From contig NZ_JAEKIA010000014.1 in the NCBI RefSeq assembly GCF_016405145.1, forward strand, positions 1 through 63,023: a DNA stretch of 63,023 bases, read 5' to 3'. This document shows, piece after piece, positions 1 through 7,170 of the stretch (within the stretch, counting starts at the first letter, position 1; each line of letters opens with the position of its first letter). The stretch comes from Schaalia cardiffensis. Its GTDB lineage: Bacteria > Actinomycetota > Actinomycetes > Actinomycetales > Actinomycetaceae. The translations under genes were made by a program, and so were the position numbers. The notes beneath the pieces were generated by a model, which saw only the letters and a program-made list of their open reading frames with translations, searched no databases and was not told where the DNA came from.

Positions 1-821
1 GGCTCATCCCCGCTCACGCGGGGAGCACCGTGACAGTCGATTGGGAAAGTCGCGTCAAATAGGCTCATCCCCGCTCACGCGGGGAGCACGTCAGCCAAAT
101 CGGCTATGTCATCGGCGTAGTCGGCTCATCCCCGCTCACGCGGGGAGCACCGCGCCGCGACGGGAGTCCAGGGCCGGTCTTTGGGCTCATCCCCGCTCAC
201 GCGGGGAGCACTCAGTTTCCGAACAGCGCCTTCACGAACGCCTGGGCTCATCCCCGCTCACGCGGGGAGCACCGCGCCGCTATGGTCACACCACGCCCGA
301 AGGGCGGCTCATCCCCGCTCACGCGGGGAGCACCGTGACAGTCGATTGGGAAAGTCGCGTCAAATAGGCTCATCCCCGCTCACGCGGGGAGCACGTCAGC
401 CAAATCGGCTATGTCATCGGCGTAGTCGGCTCATCCCCGCTCACGCGGGGAGCACCGCGCCGCGACGGGAGTCCAGGGCCGGTCTTTGGGCTCATCCCCG
501 CTCACGCGGGGAGCACTCAGTTTCCGAACAGCGCCTTCACGAACGCCTGGGCTCATCCCCGCTCACGCGGGGAGCACCGCGCCGCTATGGTCACACCACG
601 CCCGAAGGGCGGCTCATCCCCGCTCACGCGGGGAGCACGCCACAACGACCGTCGGCATGCGCCGCGCCGGGGGCTCATCCCCGCTCACGCGGGGAGCACC
701 ACAGGCTCGCCGCCGGGATCGAAGACGCCGGCGGCTCATCCCCGCTCACGCGGGGAGCACTCTGGCCTGCCTACGGTGACGCGATCACCGAAAGGCTCAT
801 CCCCGCTCACGCGGGGAGCAC
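1..821 (-). CRISPR. Type I-E CRISPR array, 14 repeats and 13 spacers, with internal duplication
   Basis: Fourteen identical 28-bp repeats begin at 1, 62, 123, 184, 245, 306, 367, 428, 489, 550, 611, 672, 733 and 794, so the period is exactly 61 bp (28 + 33). The plus-strand repeat starts GGCTCATCCCCGCTC and contains the stem CCCCGC-TCAC-GCGGGG. Its reverse complement starts GTGCTCCCCGCG, the usual type I-E orientation, so crRNA is probably made from the minus strand and the leader end is at 821, next to cas2. Spacers 1-5 (29-305) are repeated exactly as spacers 6-10 (334-610); spacers 11-13 are single. The array runs off the window start, so its full length is unknown. Confidence 0.98.
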
Positions 822-839
822 ACTTAATGATCTGCGATT

Positions 840-1244
840 TTAGAGCGTTTGTCGATCCGTTCTTGGGAATCCTCGCCGCGCCCGTCGTCGTTTCTCGAAG
901 TTGCTCATACCGGGACGACGGTGTCCGTCACCTCGATCTGACCGTTGTTCCGGCGCGTTCTCATCGTCATATCCACCCGGACGGACCATGAGGGTGAGGC
1001 CCTCAAAATCGGTCGGCACCCATGGATCACCCAAGGTCAGAAACGACAGTCTCTGCTCATTCGACGCATGAAAGACCATAATCGCCCGTCCGCTGCCAAT
1101 GTTCTCCTGGATCACTGTCCACAAACGTTCCCGCACGCGTGCGTTCAGGTTCCCGACGAAGACTCCAGGAGATATTTCAAGCAACCACCGAGTGACGTGC
1201 CCGCGCAGTGAATCAGGAACAACCGAAAGCACCACGACAACCAT
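840..1244 (-). CDS. cas2: Cas2e endoribonuclease-fold protein of the type I-E adaptation complex
   Basis: Forms the Cas1-Cas2 integrase that inserts new spacers; Cas2 is the structural dimer at its centre. The first 90 residues match the Cas2e pattern: a VVVVLS strand, then RGHVTRWLLEISPGVFVG and a strand ending GLTLMVRP. At 134 residues it is longer than the E. coli protein (94) because of a basic tail rich in Arg (KRRRARR). The gene starts 6 nt after the cas1 stop and ends only 18 nt before the first CRISPR repeat, so the tail is encoded where a leader would be expected. It is the last gene of the cas operon. Confidence 0.93.
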   Translation of the reverse strand: MVVVVLSVVPDSLRGHVTRWLLEISPGVFVGNLNARVRERLWTVIQENIGSGRAIMVFHASNEQRLSFLTLGDPWVPTDFEGLTLMVRPGGYDDENAPEQRSDRGDGHRRPGMSNFEKRRRARRGFPRTDRQTL

Positions 1245-1250
1245 TGAGAG

Positions 1251-2204
1251 TCAGTGCTCCTCGTATGAGACGCCCGCAAGCACAGGACTGCCTTGGTCGT
1301 CCCAGAGTCTCAGGTCAGCGACAGCGAGCTCTTCGTCTTGCTCCGAGTCTTCCAACATCATCGGTGCAAGGAGCTCTTTAATGTCGGCCACAGAACGTTC
1401 GAGAATCCTTGCTTCACGGATGGCATTTCGCATCCGTCTTCTGGTTTCTTCTCCGACTCCTGTATCGAGCTGTTGAGCCGCGACATCGAAAGCAACCGGA
1501 ATCGATAGATCCGCCTTGTAGAGATCAGCAATGTCGTAGATGAAGGAGCGATAGTTGCCCGTGTGTATGAAACCTAAACCTGGTGAACAGCCAAGGGCGA
1601 CGACAACGGCATGGATGATCCCGTACATAGCGCTATTCGCCGCAGATAAGCACCTGTTGACCACTGACCCGGACTCAAAATTGTCCGGATCGTAGTCGCG
1701 GCCGTCCCATTCGACCCCAGTACGGCTTGAGTTCTCCCTGTAGATCCGGCGTACTCGAGCCCCCTCTCGTCCGCGTAATTGCTGCATGCTGAGGTCGGCA
1801 ACATTCTCACCATGGAAACGTTTGAGATACATCTGACGAGCAACAGATAATCGTGCACGAGGGTCGCTGACCGCTCGCGCTTGTGCTTCAAGAAGCCGGG
1901 AGGAACGCGATGGTGGTACACCATGAGCGTAATAACGAACGCCGTTCTCTCCGACCCACACAGCGGTCGCCCCACTTTCAGCGAGTAAGGAGACCGCACT
2001 ATGCGTGATCCGGACGCCCGGGCCGATCATGAGAACCGATAGTGCCGCAGCAGGGATATGAGCCACACCTCTCCGGTCAGTTACGGTGATTGCGTTCGAG
2101 TCGCGATGCACGACACAGCGCTCGATGTAAAGGAAAGTTAGGCGGTCCCGGACCCGAAGAAGGTCCTTCGGGTCCGGGGGGCGAATTCCAGGAAAGCCTG
2201 TCAT
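1251..2204 (-). CDS. cas1: Cas1e CRISPR integrase
   Basis: The metal-dependent nuclease/integrase of spacer acquisition, working as a complex with Cas2. It has 317 residues, close to E. coli Cas1 (305). The catalytic residues are visible: Glu147 in RGREGAR, His214 in GFIHTG, and Asp224/Asp227 in YDIADLYK. The start overlaps the cas6e stop as ATGA, which implies translational coupling. The C-terminal tail is acidic (EDSEQDEEL). It appears intact, so adaptation may still work. Confidence 0.97.
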   Translation of the reverse strand: MTGFPGIRPPDPKDLLRVRDRLTFLYIERCVVHRDSNAITVTDRRGVAHIPAAALSVLMIGPGVRITHSAVSLLAESGATAVWVGENGVRYYAHGVPPSRSSRLLEAQARAVSDPRARLSVARQMYLKRFHGENVADLSMQQLRGREGARVRRIYRENSSRTGVEWDGRDYDPDNFESGSVVNRCLSAANSAMYGIIHAVVVALGCSPGLGFIHTGNYRSFIYDIADLYKADLSIPVAFDVAAQQLDTGVGEETRRRMRNAIREARILERSVADIKELLAPMMLEDSEQDEELAVADLRLWDDQGSPVLAGVSYEEH

Positions 2205-2959
2205 GCTCGCGCCAAAGACAAGAGCCCTGCACCGTACCCTTTTGCCCTGCCAATTCCGTTGACGAGAGCATGTCTCAGCAGGTCGGGATCAGTGACTCGC
2301 AGTTTGCCTTCGAACGTTGCCAACTGCAAAGCAACCATGTCTACTCGTTCATCGTGGTTACGTCGGAAACGCTCGCTGCGACGTTCGACAAGCCCAATAA
2401 AGGGAGCATCGCTTCCCACAAGTCCCCCATCTGCACTCAACGTCCGAGAGACATCCCCTCCGAATTCACTCATGAGAGGAATTTCGAAGCCATTCGGTAC
2501 AGCGCGGTCGAGGAACCATTGAGTTTGCTGTGCGACGGTGACATGTGCAAGCACTTTCTTCCGGCCCTTCTCGTCCTCTTGCCCGGCACGTCGAAAGGTG
2601 GGATTAACCGTGACTCGGAACGACCACAGCTGCCCCTCCCGCAGTGAGTCCAGGAAGTCATCTGTTCTCTTGACCACAACACTCCCATTGACCTCATATC
2701 CGGCTTGTTCAACGATGGCTGCTGGATCCGGGGCAACTGGGCTCGAAATGTAAAGAGCGATCGCAGGGCTACTCTCATTCGTAGAACGGGAGGTCTTTGG
2801 GGGACGATCAATCCTCCAGAGGACACGTCCCTCACTAGAGCTGGGAATACTCCCCGGAGGAAAGCTTGCGAGCACAGCTGCATGCATCCTCTGTGGTGAA
2901 GAAATGAGGAACTTGCACCCTCTTCGATATGGGTTCAGATACACCCGGGTCAGGTACAT
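2201..2959 (-). CDS. cas6e: Cas6e pre-crRNA endoribonuclease
   Basis: Cuts the CRISPR transcript in each repeat and stays bound to the 3' hairpin as part of Cascade. It has 252 residues against about 200 in E. coli, with extra sequence around residues 45-75. The general-base histidine appears at the classical place, His26 in SPQRMHAA. The C-terminal glycine-rich RNA-binding loop reads GIGRAKGYGAG. Its ATG shares one base with the cas5e stop (TGATG). Confidence 0.96.
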   Translation of the reverse strand: MYLTRVYLNPYRRGCKFLISSPQRMHAAVLASFPPGSIPSSSEGRVLWRIDRPPKTSRSTNESSPAIALYISSPVAPDPAAIVEQAGYEVNGSVVVKRTDDFLDSLREGQLWSFRVTVNPTFRRAGQEDEKGRKKVLAHVTVAQQTQWFLDRAVPNGFEIPLMSEFGGDVSRTLSADGGLVGSDAPFIGLVERRSERFRRNHDERVDMVALQLATFEGKLRVTDPDLLRHALVNGIGRAKGYGAGLLSLARA

Positions 2960-3684
2960 CAGATCACCTCCATCGGATCGTGGGAGATTCCTACAGACAA
3001 CTGTGAAGGCACCACGGGAACATACTCCGGATTGGGAAGATCGACCCTGGCCTCGTCAATGTTTCGGATTCCGTATTCCCTTCGCTCGGAAGCGAAGCTA
3101 AGAGGAACATCCTGAATCGTCCTCGTCGAATCGATTCTGCCGGGAATGATCCCCTCATCAGCTACGACTCGTAGGCTCACCGTCTCCAGCGTCTTATATT
3201 TTCTCTGGTGAAAGCGCGCTGCCTGCCAAGGGAGTTCTGTGATTGCGGACCACATCGTCCCACTCCGGCTCTCGAGAAGGAGTGGGAGAGCCGGAGGGCA
3301 TGCCCGTCTTCCAAGGAACAAGGGGAATTTTGGACGCTGAATCGCATGAAGGAGAGCATCAATCAGATTGTCTTCTCCCTCAATGAAAGCGACGAAAACA
3401 CCATCGGAGATGTAGAAGCGATCAGAAAGAGGCATCGGCACACCACCCCTATGCGCCGTGTGGAAATCCCTGAGGAGCTCACCGGGTTGGTCGATACGCG
3501 CCGCGATTCTCAGACCTGCAAGGTCTTCGATTGGGTCGCTTCGGCGTCTTCCCTCAGCAGCCGCGAGAAGACCAACTATTCCGCTTTTCGTCGGAAACGC
3601 TTCCGTGCCACGCTGCGTGAATCGGCTCGATGCCCCCCATGACTGCATGGGTGCAGCGAGCCTCAAGATGAGGATCTTGCTCAT
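2959..3684 (-). CDS. cas5e: Cas5e, Cascade subunit that caps the crRNA 5' handle
   Basis: Binds the 5' handle of the crRNA and links the Cas7 backbone to Cse1. The start is set at MSKILILRLAAPMQSWG because this is the conserved N-terminus of the family and its ATG overlaps the cas7e stop (ATGA). A reading frame open 99 nt further upstream overlaps cas7e and is not conserved. The 241-residue length suits Cas5e. The motif LAAPMQSWGASSRF and the following PTKSGIVGLLAAA are diagnostic. Confidence 0.95.
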   Translation of the reverse strand: MSKILILRLAAPMQSWGASSRFTQRGTEAFPTKSGIVGLLAAAEGRRRSDPIEDLAGLRIAARIDQPGELLRDFHTAHRGGVPMPLSDRFYISDGVFVAFIEGEDNLIDALLHAIQRPKFPLFLGRRACPPALPLLLESRSGTMWSAITELPWQAARFHQRKYKTLETVSLRVVADEGIIPGRIDSTRTIQDVPLSFASERREYGIRNIDEARVDLPNPEYVPVVPSQLSVGISHDPMEVI

Positions 3685-4805
3685 CGAGCGTCCCGAATTG
3701 ATTGCACAACCGTAGTGCCGAGCTCTGCCAGCGGAACCCTTTGTCCAAGCTCCGCGAAAGCCACTGCACGCGAAGTGGTCCACGAGACGAAGGAAGACAA
3801 CGGCTTCATACCGCTTCCTTCCTCCAATTCACGCTCGAACGCGACGAACTGCTCGACTGCGGGCGCGACGAAACCGTCACGATCTGGACGAACTGGAGAT
3901 TCGAAGGCCCCGACAAGGTTGATCGGCTGGTCGTCGCGCACCTGGATGAGAACAGCGTCCGGGAGGGTTCGATTCGCGAAGGTCGTAAGTTTGCCCGTTG
4001 GCATCGAACGCAGAAAACTCCCGATGAAGATCTCAATCGCTTGCTCTGCAACCTCAAGGGAACCGAGGTTTTCAACGAGGAGATCAACGTTAATCGTCGC
4101 ATACCGGTAGAGAGTCGCCGAGGCGAATTCGATCGTACCGATCATCCCAGCGCCCTCGTCGGCATCATCATCGTTGCTCTTGGCATCATCGACCGCCGTG
4201 AAGTAGTCGAATTCAGACTCGACTTGTCCGACGCCGAGTGCGTGAGCAACTTGGCAGGCGGCATCGACGTTGAGAGAGTTCGGCTCGGCCACCATACGAC
4301 CGAAGAGAGCGATGTCCACAGAGTTTTCAGTGTCAACGAGTGATTTCGGCTTCAACGCCTTAAACGCCTTCTTTACATCGTCTTCTTCGGCGACAGAAAT
4401 AACCGCCTCTGCGACATGTTCAACCTGTTTGGCAGACAAAAAGACGAGGAATCCCGCCTCCTTCATCTGCTGTTCAGTCTTCTTACCCTTCGGGTCGGAG
4501 ATCTTGAAGCCGATTTCGGTCAGCGCGAGTTCTGCGAGTTGGGTAGCACGATCCTCAAGATCCGCCCTCTTCTCAACAATCACGTCGCGCAGCAGCTCGA
4601 CGATTCGTTTCGTCCGAATGCCACGATTACCATCCGGAAGCGACTGTTCAAAGTCGAGCCTCGTCGCACGCTTGATGGCCTGCGAAGAGATGCGCATACG
4701 GCGTGCCCCACCGAAAGTCGCGGTCTTCGGAGCGCCAGTGTCATCCCGATTCGGATTGGACGGAGGCAAAGTCTGGAGAATGTGGATGTCGATGTAGCGA
4801 GCCAT
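3681..4805 (-). CDS. cas7e: Cas7e, Cascade backbone subunit
   Basis: Six copies normally polymerise along the crRNA spacer to form the Cascade backbone. It has 374 residues, as usual for the Cse4/CasC family. The N-terminus, MARYIDIHILQTLPPSNPN followed by KTATFGGARRMRISSQAIKR, is the classical signature. A Shine-Dalgarno AAAGGA lies 8 nt before the ATG, inside the 14-nt gap after cse2. The middle (residues 205-220) carries an acidic stretch, DDAKSNDDDADEG. Confidence 0.97.
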   Translation of the reverse strand: MARYIDIHILQTLPPSNPNRDDTGAPKTATFGGARRMRISSQAIKRATRLDFEQSLPDGNRGIRTKRIVELLRDVIVEKRADLEDRATQLAELALTEIGFKISDPKGKKTEQQMKEAGFLVFLSAKQVEHVAEAVISVAEEDDVKKAFKALKPKSLVDTENSVDIALFGRMVAEPNSLNVDAACQVAHALGVGQVESEFDYFTAVDDAKSNDDDADEGAGMIGTIEFASATLYRYATINVDLLVENLGSLEVAEQAIEIFIGSFLRSMPTGKLTTFANRTLPDAVLIQVRDDQPINLVGAFESPVRPDRDGFVAPAVEQFVAFERELEEGSGMKPLSSFVSWTTSRAVAFAELGQRVPLAELGTTVVQSIRDAR

Positions 4806-4819
4806 GGAAGTCGGTCCTT

Positions 4820-5509
4820 TCAGTCTTGGGGAATTGCAGATTCGGATTGAATTGGTTCAAGGTCTACGACGTTGCCTCCGGCCACGCCGTCTTCAGACAG
4901 GGGCGTACGCGCGAAGTCTCGACCCCATTGGCGTACGACTCTGGAGCGGAGTCGAGGATTCTGCCACGAGTAGAAGTCAGAAGCGAGGCGTCCGTAATCG
5001 ATTTGAACGTCCGCTGATGACATGACGCTCACAAGGCCCCGAGCGTGAGTGACGAGCGCATCGAAAGTTTGAGCGGAGATCATCGCACACAAACGGCGGT
5101 AGATCGGGTGCTCTTCCGGGCAACGATTATCCGATGCTCCTGAGACCGCGACCCTTCGAGCGGAAGCACCGATCGTCGCCCCCCGCTGGCTTCGCATATG
5201 CATCGACGTGTCGTGCGATCCCTGATGCATCGCCCACAGCGTGAGCGCCGCATGAACTGCAAGCTCACCCTGGGTCGCTTCATTCCCGATCTGGCGCTCG
5301 TCCCCAGACTCGAGAGTGTACGCCCACACTGAGGGCACCTCACCGACGTTCTTACCCAGAGCTGAACGCAACTGCGCCCGTCCAGCTATCGCAAAGGGAT
5401 TGTGGCCTTTCAGCCGTGCGATCACCGAAAGAACACGATTCCGCACATCCTCGGGACTACCAAGATCTCTAGTGGGCACCGATATCTGCGCCCGAGATTC
5501 CTCTGTCAT
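4820..5509 (-). CDS. cse2: Cse2 (CasB), Cascade small subunit
   Basis: Two copies form the belly of Cascade and stabilise the R-loop. The protein has 229 residues against about 160 in E. coli. The central helical region contains AVHAALTLWAMHQGS and a downstream ARGLVSVMSSADVQIDYGRLASDFYSW stretch (written here only as landmarks) typical of the family. The C-terminal extension is unassigned. The ATG overlaps the cse1 stop (ATGA). Confidence 0.93.
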   Translation of the reverse strand: MTEESRAQISVPTRDLGSPEDVRNRVLSVIARLKGHNPFAIAGRAQLRSALGKNVGEVPSVWAYTLESGDERQIGNEATQGELAVHAALTLWAMHQGSHDTSMHMRSQRGATIGASARRVAVSGASDNRCPEEHPIYRRLCAMISAQTFDALVTHARGLVSVMSSADVQIDYGRLASDFYSWQNPRLRSRVVRQWGRDFARTPLSEDGVAGGNVVDLEPIQSESAIPQD

Positions 5510-7170
5510 TCCCCCATTCCCTTCTGCGCCGTCCGCTTCGACGGCACGATCTCATTCAGCTTCTTCATGAAGTAGTTCTCCGCGATTCCCACACTGATAT
5601 AGGAACCTCCCACGTCGCGTCCTCGGACTGCGGATTCAGATGCTCGACTCAGTAGTTCCTCAGACGTTCTCAGTGCGATGCGACGAAGTTCGGCGGACCA
5701 GCGTGCACGCTCGGCAAGCGGATCGGAAGAGGGGCCGATGCTGGAGAGCCACTGTCTGAAGGGATCATCGATGAGAGAGAAGAAACGCTCCTTCGCTCGG
5801 TCGCGCGCCGCGTCGCCGACCCCATCCCCTCTTTCTCCTGAAGCCCGAGAAATGTTCGCCCCCAGATTGCCGATAACTAGAGCGACGGACTCCACGTCTT
5901 CAACAGACTGCTTGACAATGTCGCCGAGCCCGCCTTCACCCGGTTCTAGGAGCACAGAAGCCAAAGCAAGAGCATCGTGATAGATATCGTCGATAACGGC
6001 TTCATTGGAACCATAGGTCACACCGATCGCTTCCATCTGAAAACGAATCGGGTAAGCGGTCGCGACACCACGAAGATCCTCACTCGAATGGAAGCGCAAG
6101 ATATCGCTTTGGAGGAACATGTCGTACTGTCCCCTATCAGCGCCCTTCACCTTCTGCGTGAAAGGAAGAGCGCCAGGTAGAGCACGCCAGAAAGCCCTCG
6201 CCGGATCATGCTTACGGGGCATGTAAGTCGCGATTCGGGCCTTCTTCGACTGCGGCATCGAGTATCTCCACAGACTCATCGGCTCGTAGAGGTGCATGTT
6301 CTGCGGATTGAGCCGATCCCCTTGAGTAAGAACGACTCCTGTCACGCCGTCTCGGCTACCGATTAGGCGCACTCGTCGAGAATGCCAGGTAAGCAATCGC
6401 GAAACCGAGTACCCATCGGGATCCGGGTTCTCGGCATAGTTGCGCCGCAGTCCCGTCTCCACGTCATTGACCTCCCAGGAGCAGGCTCCTTTCGGTCCTG
6501 TGCTGGCGGGCCCTCTCAGTCCGGAGCGTTCAAAGGGGACGAGGTTCAGCACGAGGGTCTCATCCAAGGTTTCTCCCTTGAGGATGACGAGTCCCAGTTG
6601 TCCCGTCCAAGAGGGGCCAATCGGATATCCTTTCCCTCCTTTCGTCTCCGGATCGTCCACTGCCCCAGAGCGGATTCCGGCAGGGTCGAAGGTCTGAGCG
6701 TGCAGAAGCCACAGTGCAGCTTCTGCTGCGGAAATGTTCCGAATCGCTTCACCGTTCCGCGTCGTGAAGAAAGGCTCACCATTGGGGACATCCGCAATGA
6801 TCTTGTCCAAGGAAGAGACGGTATCCTTCGCCGTCCGAAGGTCCGGGGCCTGCATGAAGGGGTACCTGCCTCCGAAGAGGAAGAACCTGTCGTGCCACCT
6901 ATCGAGGTACTCCTGAATGGGCTCTTCAGGGACACCCTTGTCCCAAAGATCCAACCAGGATTCCACATCCGGAACATCAAGTGTGCGATAGCAGATCGCA
7001 AGCAAGAGCCTTTCAATTGCAATATTCAAAGTCGGCAGCTCACACGCGATGTCGCGAATCGCCCCCGCTTCATGAAAGACCTCCCTGATCCCCATGCTTC
7101 GCGCAGTTCCGTCGACCATGAGAACGGGAATCCACGCTTCGTCGAGAAGGTTAAAGTCGAGTTCACTCAT
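5506..7170 (-). CDS. cse1: Cse1 (Cas8e), Cascade large subunit
   Basis: Recognises the PAM, triggers target unwinding and recruits Cas3. It has 554 residues, a little longer than E. coli CasA (502). The start MSELDFNLLDEAWIPV is the classical Cse1 N-terminus, and FLFGGRYPFMQ and GPSWTGQLG are recognisable family blocks. The ATG shares a base with the cas3 stop (TGATG), so cas3 and cse1 are translationally coupled. No damage is visible. Confidence 0.96.
   Translation of the reverse strand: MSELDFNLLDEAWIPVLMVDGTARSMGIREVFHEAGAIRDIACELPTLNIAIERLLLAICYRTLDVPDVESWLDLWDKGVPEEPIQEYLDRWHDRFFLFGGRYPFMQAPDLRTAKDTVSSLDKIIADVPNGEPFFTTRNGEAIRNISAAEAALWLLHAQTFDPAGIRSGAVDDPETKGGKGYPIGPSWTGQLGLVILKGETLDETLVLNLVPFERSGLRGPASTGPKGACSWEVNDVETGLRRNYAENPDPDGYSVSRLLTWHSRRVRLIGSRDGVTGVVLTQGDRLNPQNMHLYEPMSLWRYSMPQSKKARIATYMPRKHDPARAFWRALPGALPFTQKVKGADRGQYDMFLQSDILRFHSSEDLRGVATAYPIRFQMEAIGVTYGSNEAVIDDIYHDALALASVLLEPGEGGLGDIVKQSVEDVESVALVIGNLGANISRASGERGDGVGDAARDRAKERFFSLIDDPFRQWLSSIGPSSDPLAERARWSAELRRIALRTSEELLSRASESAVRGRDVGGSYISVGIAENYFMKKLNEIVPSKRTAQKGMGE

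Noticed and set aside
41-991. Open frames on the plus strand encoding repeated SPLTRG, RSRGEH and IPAHAGS peptides
   Set aside because: They are translations of the CRISPR repeats in different frames, a well-known source of false proteins.
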